The notes beneath the pieces were generated by a model. That model was not told the origin of the DNA. It made no database searches and saw only the letters and a program-made list of their open reading frames with translations. The translations under genes and the position numbers were made by a program. 11,768 nucleotides of DNA from an uncultured Rhizobiaceae group bacterium (lineage in GTDB: Bacteria; Pseudomonadota; Alphaproteobacteria; Rhizobiales; Rhizobiaceae): contig CALHHQ010000320.1 in NCBI GenBank assembly GCA_938030645.1, positions 1 through 11,768 on the forward strand, written 5' to 3'. Shown here piece by piece: positions 4,803-10,851 of this stretch. The stretch's first letter is position 1. Each line of letters begins with the position of its first letter.

Positions 4803-7748
4803 GTGAATTCAAACAAGCAGTGCCAGCAATTTCTTATGAACCGCAATTCCCACCCTGAACTTGATGAAGTGCCACGCAACAAAATGGCACCAGCTGGAAA
4901 TGTCCGCTCAGGACGCGGTGTGACAGCGGTTTTGGGGCCTACCAATACGGGTAAGACACATCTGGCAATTGAGCGGATGCTAGCGCAGCCGTCGGGGATG
5001 ATTGGACTGCCCTTGCGTTTGTTGGCGCGCGAGGTCTACGGACGCGTGGTCGAGCGCGTTGGCGCGGACCAAGTGGCACTCATCACAGGTGAAGAGAAAA
5101 TTCTGCCGAAAGGTGCGCGGTTTCGTGTGTGCACGGTGGAAGCAATGCCGCCAGACGCAGATGTTCATTTTCTAGCAATTGATGAAGTGCAATTGGCCGC
5201 CAATTTGGACCGTGGGCATGTGTTCACGGATCGGGTGTTGAACCTACGTGGATCGCACGAAACCATGTTGCTAGGTGCTGCTACGTTGCGTCCGGCGCTT
5301 GAGCAGCTGTTGCCGGGTATTAATATTGTGACCCGCCCGCGTATGAGCCAGTTGGTTTATGCCGGATCGAAGAAAATCACGCGCCTTCCAAGACGTTCAG
5401 CGATTGTCGCATTTTCGGCTGATGAAGTTTATGCGATTGCAGAACTTATTCGCCGTCAACGTGGCGCAGCTGCAGTGGTGCTTGGTTCCCTTTCTCCACG
5501 CACGCGCAATGCACAGGTAGAACTCTATCAATCTGGCGATGTTGATTTTCTGGTGGCGACAGACGCGATCGGAATGGGTCTCAATCTCGATGTGGAACAT
5601 GTGGCGTTTGCTCAAGAGCAAAAATTTGATGGGTATCAAACCCGTCGATTGAAACCTGCCGAATTTGCCCAGATTGCGGGACGGGCGGGGCGTCACATTC
5701 ATGATGGTACTTTTGGTGTGACTGGAAATGTGGATCCATTCGAAGATGAACTGGTCTCGCGGTTGGAAACTCACGAGTTCCCGCCAGAGAAATTGTTGCA
5801 ATGGCGCAATCGCGACCTCCGGTTTGGATCGATTAATGAGCTTATTGAAAGTCTTGAGCGGCCAAACACGCACCCTGTTTTGGTGAAGGCACCAATGGCA
5901 ATTGACCAACGGGCTCTCACAGCAATGGCTGGCCAAGCGGATATTCGTGAACGGGTGTTAAACCCAGCGGATGTTGAGCAGCTTTGGCAGGTGGCGCAAA
6001 TTCCTGATTATCGTAAAATTGCGCCAGCCAATCACGCCGATATGCTGGGCACAATTTACCGTGATTTGGCGGACGATGGTTTCATCGACGACAACTGGTT
6101 TGCCAATCAGGTTAAGCAGACAGACATCTGCGAAGGTGACATTGATGCTCTTTCCAATCGCATCGCTCACATCCGCACCTGGACTTACGTTTCGCATCGC
6201 AAAGAATGGCTCAAAGACGCGCTAGGATGGCAACAGGAAACAAGGGCTATTGAAGACCGATTGTCAGATGCGCTACACGAACGCTTGACGAAACGGTTCG
6301 TTGATCGCAGGACATCGGTGCTTATGAAGCGCCTACGGGAAAATACTATGCTAGAGGCCGAAATTTCATCTGACGGAACCGTTATGGTTGAGGGACACCA
6401 CGTGGGGGAACTCTCTGGATTTCGCTTCACTGCAGATACATCCGCTGATGGACCTGATGCCAAGGCCATGCGCACAGCAGCGCAAAAAGCGCTGGCAAGT
6501 GAAATTGAGGCGAGGTCTGACCGTCTCGGTGCCGCTCCAAATGGTGATATTGTTCTCGATGGCGATGGCACGATGCGTTGGGTGGGCGCGCCGGTTGCGC
6601 GGGTTGTTGCGGGAGATTCCGTTCTCAAACCAAAAGTTCTGTTGTTGGCTGATGAGCAACTCACTGGCCCTGCACGCGACAAAGTTGCTGCACGTCTGGA
6701 ACGTTGGGTTGGTCACAACATTGAAACCATCATCAAACCATTGGTCGATTTAGACGCTGGGGAAGAACTTGAAGGCATCGCCCGGGGTGTCGCGTTCCGT
6801 TTGGTCGAAAACCTCGGCACTGTGGACCGTCGTGATATTGCAGAAGATGTGCGTCAGTTGGATCAAGATCAACGCGCGGTGTTGCGTCGCAAAGGTGTTC
6901 GTTTCGGTGCTTATCACATCTTCATCCCAGCTCTCTTGAAGCCCGCTCCCGCCACTTTGGTTTCTCTTCTTTGGTCGATTTCCAATGATGGGCTGGAAGC
7001 TCAAGGTCGGGACGATATCCTGAACGCTTTGGCCGCAGGTCGAACATCGATGCCTGTGGACACCAGTTTTGAACAAACGCTTTATCGTTTGGCTGGTTTG
7101 CGCGTGCTCGGCAAAAAAGCAGTGCGTGTCGATATTTTGGAAAGACTGGCTGACTTCATTCGCCCTGCCACCGGATGGCGTTTCAACGCTGAAAAGCCTG
7201 AAAAACGCCCTGAAGGTGCATGGGATGGTGCAGGTTTTATGATCACGCCTGACATGTTGTCCATTCTGGGTGCATCCCATGACGACATGGCCGATGTTTT
7301 GCGCGGTCTTGGTTATAAAGCCGAGAGCATGTTGGAAACGGATGTTCAGGCCAAAACTGCTGAGTGGGACAAAGCGTCCAGTGGTGATGGTGCGGCTGAA
7401 ACCGAGCCAGTTGTTGAAGACAAATCTATTGCTGAGGCTGGTGCTGAAGCCTCTACATCGGAAAAGGCAGTTGATGCTGAACCAGCAGAGCCCAAACGCG
7501 TGGATATTTGGCGGCAGAACCGTGGTCCGGCTAACCGCAACCACGGAGCTAAGCGTGGCGACAATGCCAATCGAAATCGTGGCAAAGATGGCGCTGGCGG
7601 CAAGCGCGATGGTGGAAAGAAGCCGCCACGCAAAGATTTCTCCAAAGGCGGTGGGCGTCATAAAAAGCCTGCCCAAGAGAAGCAACCAGATCCAGATTCA
7701 CCGTTTGCAAAACTGGCTGCGCTTAAAGCCGATCTTTCCTCAAAATAG
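4803..7748 (+). CDS. Suv3-like superfamily 2 RNA helicase with basic C-terminal tail
   Basis: The product has up to 981 residues. The helicase core shows Walker A GPTNTGKT (45-52), a DEVQ box (127-130) followed by the Suv3-like LDRGHVFTDRVLNLRG, motif V TDAIGMGLNLD (253-263) and motif VI QIAGRAGR (290-297). Mitochondrial Suv3 uses ATP to unwind RNA for the degradosome nuclease; the bacterial relatives are less studied. The region of about 300-850 is an alphaproteobacterial extension of unknown fold. From about 860 the chain is low complexity, first acidic and Ala/Glu-rich, then Arg/Asn/Gly/Lys-rich, suiting RNA binding, and it closes with DPDSPFAKLAALKADL. The start is uncertain: GTG 4803, ATG 4836 and ATG 4884 are in frame, none with a strong Shine-Dalgarno sequence, and homologs as I remember them begin close to the 4884 start. 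The S4 gene begins 2 nt after the stop. Confidence 0.88.
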   Translation: MNSNKQCQQFLMNRNSHPELDEVPRNKMAPAGNVRSGRGVTAVLGPTNTGKTHLAIERMLAQPSGMIGLPLRLLAREVYGRVVERVGADQVALITGEEKILPKGARFRVCTVEAMPPDADVHFLAIDEVQLAANLDRGHVFTDRVLNLRGSHETMLLGAATLRPALEQLLPGINIVTRPRMSQLVYAGSKKITRLPRRSAIVAFSADEVYAIAELIRRQRGAAAVVLGSLSPRTRNAQVELYQSGDVDFLVATDAIGMGLNLDVEHVAFAQEQKFDGYQTRRLKPAEFAQIAGRAGRHIHDGTFGVTGNVDPFEDELVSRLETHEFPPEKLLQWRNRDLRFGSINELIESLERPNTHPVLVKAPMAIDQRALTAMAGQADIRERVLNPADVEQLWQVAQIPDYRKIAPANHADMLGTIYRDLADDGFIDDNWFANQVKQTDICEGDIDALSNRIAHIRTWTYVSHRKEWLKDALGWQQETRAIEDRLSDALHERLTKRFVDRRTSVLMKRLRENTMLEAEISSDGTVMVEGHHVGELSGFRFTADTSADGPDAKAMRTAAQKALASEIEARSDRLGAAPNGDIVLDGDGTMRWVGAPVARVVAGDSVLKPKVLLLADEQLTGPARDKVAARLERWVGHNIETIIKPLVDLDAGEELEGIARGVAFRLVENLGTVDRRDIAEDVRQLDQDQRAVLRRKGVRFGAYHIFIPALLKPAPATLVSLLWSISNDGLEAQGRDDILNALAAGRTSMPVDTSFEQTLYRLAGLRVLGKKAVRVDILERLADFIRPATGWRFNAEKPEKRPEGAWDGAGFMITPDMLSILGASHDDMADVLRGLGYKAESMLETDVQAKTAEWDKASSGDGAAETEPVVEDKSIAEAGAEASTSEKAVDAEPAEPKRVDIWRQNRGPANRNHGAKRGDNANRNRGKDGAGGKRDGGKKPPRKDFSKGGGRHKKPAQEKQPDPDSPFAKLAALKADLSSK

Positions 7749-7750
7749 GT

Positions 7751-8170
7751 ATGGTGGACACGGGCTCAGGCAAAATCCGTGTTGATAAGTGGTTGTGGTA
7801 TGCGCGGGTCGTGAAATCACGTTCGTTGGCCCAAAGCACAGTGAAATCTGGAAAAGTGCGGGTCAACAGCACCCGCATTTCATCTCCAAGCTCCAACATT
7901 TCCATCGGCGATGTTTTGACGATTACATTGGATCGTCAAATCAAAATTCTGAAAGTGCAAGCGCCGGGAGTTCGTCGAGGGCCAGCGCCAGAAGCCCGCT
8001 TGCTCTACGAAGATCTGTCGCCGCCTGCACCAAAGAAAGAAGATATTGTTTGGACAACAAATACAGTTGCTGTGCGAGATGAGGGCGCTGGACGTCCAAC
8101 CAAAAAACAGCGGCGGGAAACCATACGATTTCGCGAGAATGCAGCAAAATCTGACTATGACGACGAGTAA
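7751..8170 (+). CDS. S4-domain RNA-binding protein, Hsp15 (HslR)-like
   Basis: The product has 139 residues. Residues about 8-70 are an S4 domain: RVDKWLWYARVVKSRSLAQ, then SGKVRVN, and the ISIGDVLTI turn before a final strand. This opening is typical of Hsp15 and related proteins. E. coli Hsp15 binds 50S subunits that carry a stalled peptidyl-tRNA; whether this shorter relative does the same is inference. The C-terminal third is charged and probably flexible, with GRPTKKQRRETIRFRE (basic) ending in SDYDDE (acidic). The ATG lies 2 nt after the helicase TAG within AATAGGTATGG, so translation is probably coupled to the helicase. An adjacent GTG at 7754 is an alternative start. The pairing with an RNA helicase suggests a shared role in RNA or ribosome upkeep. 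Confidence 0.85.
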   Translation: MVDTGSGKIRVDKWLWYARVVKSRSLAQSTVKSGKVRVNSTRISSPSSNISIGDVLTITLDRQIKILKVQAPGVRRGPAPEARLLYEDLSPPAPKKEDIVWTTNTVAVRDEGAGRPTKKQRRETIRFRENAAKSDYDDE

Positions 8171-8186
8171 GTTTGCGCTTTATACT
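8157..8186 (+). promoter_or_regulatory. fdxA: Candidate fdxA promoter overlapping the end of the S4 gene
   Basis: ATGACG (8157-8162, 4 of 6 match to TTGACA) is followed after 18 nt by TATACT (8181-8186, 5 of 6 match to TATAAT). The predicted start near 8193 would give fdxA a leader of about 110 nt. A 10-bp perfect palindrome TCCCATGGGA (8186-8195) covers the -10 end and start site, a natural position for a repressor. Assignment is by eye only. Confidence 0.4.
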
Positions 8187-8229
8187 CCCATGGGAAAATT
8201 CATCTCGTCATCAGTGATTTGACGCAAAC
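8171..8229. repeat. Inverted repeat flanking the putative fdxA start region
   Basis: GTTTGCG (8171-8177), directly after the S4 stop, is inverted as CGCAAAC (8223-8229), with 45 nt between the arms. The arms enclose the TCCCATGGGA palindrome and the proposed -10 box. It could be a paired operator, a long-loop RNA stem, or chance. Confidence 0.35.
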
Positions 8230-8303
8230 AGTTTTTCTTGTTTTCAGTTGTTTGAAACGGTAAGCAAAAGGCGAAATCGTCTTTTTTGGAATGCTGACAG
8301 CAC

Positions 8304-8642
8304 ATGACTTATCTCGTCACGGACAATTGCATCAAATGCAAATACATGGATTGCGTGGAAGTTTGCCCAGTTGATTGCTTTTACGAAGGCGAGAATATGC
8401 TGGTCATTCATCCTGATGAATGCATTGATTGCGGTGTTTGTGAACCTGAATGTCCTGCTGAAGCTATTAAGCCTGACACCGAGCCGGGCCTCGATAAGTG
8501 GTTGAAGGTGAACACTGAATACGCTGAAAAATGGCCAAACATTATCGCCAAGGGCGATGCTCCTGAAGATGCTGAAAAGTTTGACGGACAAAAAGAGAAA
8601 TTCGAGAAATATTTCTCTGCCGAGCCAGGCGAAGGCAATTAA
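8304..8642 (+). CDS. fdxA: Seven-iron ferredoxin FdxA ([3Fe-4S][4Fe-4S])
   Basis: The 112-residue product is a small acidic electron carrier of the cytoplasm. By alignment to Azotobacter ferredoxin I, Cys9, Cys17 and Cys50 should hold the [3Fe-4S] cluster and Cys21, Cys40, Cys43 and Cys46 the [4Fe-4S] cluster. Cys12 and Cys25 are extra cysteines, as in ferredoxin I. The motifs DNCIKCKYMDCVEVCPVDCF and CIDCGVCEPECP are complete, and the acidic C-terminal extension after residue 60 is normal for this family. In nearby alphaproteobacteria fdxA commonly sits beside carD, as here. The start ATG at 8304 has only a weak GGA about 13 nt upstream. The physiological partner cannot be told from this sequence. 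No strong terminator follows at once; the next is at 8878. Confidence 0.96.
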   Translation: MTYLVTDNCIKCKYMDCVEVCPVDCFYEGENMLVIHPDECIDCGVCEPECPAEAIKPDTEPGLDKWLKVNTEYAEKWPNIIAKGDAPEDAEKFDGQKEKFEKYFSAEPGEGN

Positions 8643-9023
8643 CCAACCAAATAGAAGTCAACGGCGTTGCTTTGAGAATGGGCGTTTGACGTTGAATTTC
8701 GACCATTTTTGGTGTATGCACTGTGCAACCGTAAAGTTTTGAAGGTGCTGTTGCGAATAAGACTGTGTCTTTTGCAGTAGTCCTGTTTTGAAAGTCGTCA
8801 ATTAATTCTCCACACTTGAACCGGCATCGTGCTTTATCATTCGAAAGCAGTTCTGTCTTCTTGTCGCAATTTTGACACCTGCTGTGTGTAGCAGGCTTTT
8901 TCAGAGCCAAATGGGCAAGGGGCTTATCCAGAAGCTCAATAATCTTTCGCGCTGCGCACTTTCGCTTGTGCAACGCCAACAAAAGCGACCGTTTTCAAGG
9001 TTGCGTATAAGGAGCGATAAGGC
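8643..9023 (+). other. 381-nt gap between fdxA and carD, no protein gene seen
   Basis: No convincing coding frame lies here; the reading frames that cross it run into fdxA or carD in the wrong frame. It holds a weak hairpin just after fdxA (CAAC/GTTG, near 8658-8670), an 11-nt palindrome TGCACTGTGCA (8717-8727), a TTGACG box (8686-8691) without a good -10 partner, a strong terminator at 8878-8901, and the carD leader with AAGGAG at 9009-9014. The space between fdxA and the terminator could carry a long 3' untranslated region or a small RNA. Confidence 0.5.
8878..8901 (+). terminator. Rho-independent terminator upstream of carD
   Basis: CCTGCT (8878-8883) pairs perfectly with AGCAGG (8890-8895) across a 6-nt GTGTGT loop, followed by C and TTTTT. 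It lies 235 nt past the fdxA stop, so it either ends a long fdxA transcript or ends a separate short RNA. A perfect TTGACA (8872-8877) directly precedes the stem, but no -10 box follows at 16-18 nt, so I read this as a terminator. Confidence 0.7.
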
Positions 9024-9620
9024 ATGGCTGCCAAGAAAACGATCCAGAGACAAGGTTTCAAGACAGGCGAATTCGTCGTTTATCCTGCACATGGTGTGGG
9101 CCAGATTGTTGATATTGAACAGCAAGAAGTCGCGGGTTTTTCCCTCGAACTGTTCGTCATTGATTTTGCGAAAGACAAAATGAAACTGCGTGTTCCTGTT
9201 CCAAAGATTGAATCCGTTGGCTTGCGCAAAGTTGCAGAGGATGCGGTTGTCGAAAAAGCATTGAAGACAGTGCAAGGTCGTGCGCGCATCAAGCGCACAA
9301 TGTGGAGCCGCCGTGCGCAGGAATATGATGCAAAGATTAATTCTGGTGATTTGAACCAGATCGCTGAAGTTGTGCGTGATTTGTTTCGTTCAGAAAATCA
9401 GCCTGAACAGTCGTATTCAGAACGTCAGTTGTATGAAGCGGCTCTTGAGCGTACGGCACGTGAAGTGTCTGTCGTGAAAAAGATCTCAGAAACTGAAGCT
9501 GTACTTCTTTTGGAAGCCAATTTGGCTAAGGGTCCGCGCCGCGGTCCTAAACCTGAAGAAGAGGATGACGCAACTGATAAAACAGCTGAAGGTGGCGACA
9601 AGTCAGAAGCTGCTGCTTAA
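9024..9620 (+). CDS. carD: CarD/CdnL family transcription regulator
   Basis: The 198-residue product has an N-terminal RNA polymerase-interacting domain (about 12-70), starting FKTGEFVVYPAHGVGQIVDIE, as in CarD, CdnL and the TRCF interaction module. A helical DNA-binding domain follows (about 75-165). Trp94 in RTMWSRRAQEYDAKINSGD sits where the CarD/CdnL tryptophan wedges into the upstream edge of the transcription bubble. The family stabilises open complexes, notably at rRNA and other growth promoters; in Caulobacter CdnL affects growth and metabolism. The final 30 residues are acidic and Ala/Glu-rich (KPEEEDDATDK onward) and probably disordered. ATG 9024 has an excellent Shine-Dalgarno AAGGAG 9 nt upstream. 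The gene has a terminator before it (8878) and after it (9643), so it is probably a single-gene unit. Confidence 0.95.
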   Translation: MAAKKTIQRQGFKTGEFVVYPAHGVGQIVDIEQQEVAGFSLELFVIDFAKDKMKLRVPVPKIESVGLRKVAEDAVVEKALKTVQGRARIKRTMWSRRAQEYDAKINSGDLNQIAEVVRDLFRSENQPEQSYSERQLYEAALERTAREVSVVKKISETEAVLLLEANLAKGPRRGPKPEEEDDATDKTAEGGDKSEAAA

Positions 9621-9642
9621 TATCAGTGTCTCAAAATTTTAG

Positions 9643-9673
9643 AACCCGGCTCTAACGTTGAGCTGGGTTTTTT
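9643..9673 (+). terminator. carD: Rho-independent terminator of carD
   Basis: AACCCGGCTC (9643-9652) pairs with GAGCTGGGTT (9660-9669) over a 7-nt loop, 10 bp with one G-U pair, and runs into TTTTTT. It starts 22 nt after the carD stop and separates carD from accA. Confidence 0.92.
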
Positions 9674-9761
9674 GTTGGATTAAGCGTTTCCGCATCGCAT
9701 TTGTGGTGCAATTTGAGTTTAATCGACCTAAATAGAATGAAAATGTTGTCGGGGTGCACAC

Positions 9762-10715
9762 ATGCAAGCCTATCTTGAATTTGAAAAGCAGATTGCTGAC
9801 CTTGAAGGTCAAATCCGTGAACTGCAAAAGATGGGTGAGTCTGGCGATACCGTAAACATTGAAGATGACGTGACGCGTTTGCGTGACAAATCTGAACAAG
9901 CTCTATCTGACCTTTATAAAAAACTCGACCCTTGGCAAAAAACGCAAGTTGCGCGCCATCCAGACCGTCCGCATTTCAAAGATTATGTGGCTGAACTTAT
10001 CGAAGACTTTCAGCCATTGGCGGGTGATCGTGGGTTTGCAGACGATCACGCCATTCAATGTGGTATGGGACGTTTTCGCGGCAGGTCGGTGATGATGATT
10101 GGCCATGAAAAGGGCAATGATACGCAATCGCGTCTGCACCACAATTTTGGCATGGCACGACCGGAAGGTTATCGAAAGTCCGTTCGAATTATGCAATTGG
10201 CGGAACGTTATAATCTTCCAGTGATCACGTTGGTGGATACGGCTGGCGCCTACCCCGGCATCGGGGCCGAAGAGCGGGGTCAGGCTGAAGCCATTGCCCG
10301 CTCGACGGAAGCATGCCTCAATCTCAAAGTGCCTATGATATCTGTCATCATCGGTGAGGGTGGTTCAGGTGGTGCAATCGCGATTGCAGCTGCGAACCGC
10401 GTGTTTATGCTTGAACATTCAATTTACAGCGTGATTTCACCAGAAGGTGCTGCTTCGATTTTGTGGCGGGATGCAACCCGCGCAAAAGAAGCGGCCACTA
10501 ATATGAAGATCACTGCCGAAGATCTCGAGCGTCTTGGTATTATCGATGGTGTTATTCCAGAACCTGTGGGCGGTGCGCACCGTGGCCATAAAGCAGTCTT
10601 ACAATCTGCTGGCGATGTTTTGGAACAAGCTCTCGGCGATCTGTGCGAAAAATCTGGTGATGATTTGCAGCGCGAACGCCGCGAGAAATTTTTGGCGATT
10701 GGGCGCAATCTTTAA
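9762..10715 (+). CDS. accA: Acetyl-CoA carboxylase carboxyltransferase subunit alpha
   Basis: The 317-residue product has the usual AccA length. With AccD it transfers the carboxyl group from biotin on AccB to acetyl-CoA, giving malonyl-CoA for fatty acid synthesis. The helical N-terminus (YLEFEKQIADLEGQIRELQ) is typical. The crotonase-like core shows GHEKGND (114-120), DTAGAYPGIGAEERGQ (159-174) and GEGGSGGA (198-205), the last two forming the oxyanion and substrate loops. IYSVISPEGAASILW follows at about 221-235. All recognised motifs are intact. ATG 9762 has GGGG about 8 nt upstream. The terminator at 9643 lies upstream, so accA should have its own promoter in 9674-9761; a TAGAAT -10-like box occurs at 9733-9738 without a clear -35. 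No terminator is evident after it. Confidence 0.97.
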   Translation: MQAYLEFEKQIADLEGQIRELQKMGESGDTVNIEDDVTRLRDKSEQALSDLYKKLDPWQKTQVARHPDRPHFKDYVAELIEDFQPLAGDRGFADDHAIQCGMGRFRGRSVMMIGHEKGNDTQSRLHHNFGMARPEGYRKSVRIMQLAERYNLPVITLVDTAGAYPGIGAEERGQAEAIARSTEACLNLKVPMISVIIGEGGSGGAIAIAAANRVFMLEHSIYSVISPEGAASILWRDATRAKEAATNMKITAEDLERLGIIDGVIPEPVGGAHRGHKAVLQSAGDVLEQALGDLCEKSGDDLQRERREKFLAIGRNL

Positions 10716-10731
10716 GACCAGCGATTAATAT

Positions 10732-10774
10732 CGTGAAATATTCCGTGAATGATCTTCAATGACAATCACGTGAA
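10732..10774 (+). repeat. Three direct repeats of CGTGAA between accA and the ldt gene
   Basis: CGTGAA occurs at 10732-10737, 10744-10749 and 10769-10774, the last two extended to CGTGAAT. Starts are 12 and 25 nt apart, close to one and two helical turns. This phasing is what a protein binding one face of DNA would need, though three 6-mers could be chance. Confidence 0.35.
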
Positions 10775-10791
10775 TGTGGTGATCACTGTCA
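10760..10791 (+). repeat. Interrupted inverted repeat upstream of the L,D-transpeptidase-like gene
   Basis: TGACA-ATCAC (10760-10769) is inverted as GTGAT (10779-10783) and TGTCA (10787-10791), with a CAC bulge on the right arm and a 9-nt loop. No T-run follows, so it is not a standard terminator. A TGTAAT -10-like box (10813-10818) begins 21 nt downstream, so the repeat would cover a -35 region and could be an operator. It overlaps the third CGTGAA copy. Confidence 0.4.
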
Positions 10792-10851
10792 AGACAAAAT
10801 CAACTATGACGTTGTAATGTGGATTGTCATTTTTGATTGGAATTCTTTTCA

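Noticed and set aside
5397..5936. Open frame of 179 codons on the minus strand inside the helicase gene
   Set aside because: It lies opposite conserved helicase motifs V and VI; the product is rich in Cys, His and Asn in no known pattern and has no support as a gene.
6750..7685. Open frame of 311 codons on the minus strand inside the helicase gene
   Set aside because: It is antisense to the well-supported helicase frame, its translation has no recognisable domain, and long antisense frames are common opposite such coding sequence.
8872..8900. Perfect TTGACA -35 box
   Set aside because: No -10 box follows at 16-18 nt; the following bases form the terminator stem and its T-run.
8872..9183. 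Plus-strand frame of 103 codons entering carD
   Set aside because: It overlaps the terminator at 8878 and then runs through carD in another frame; carD has the stronger start signal and clear homology.
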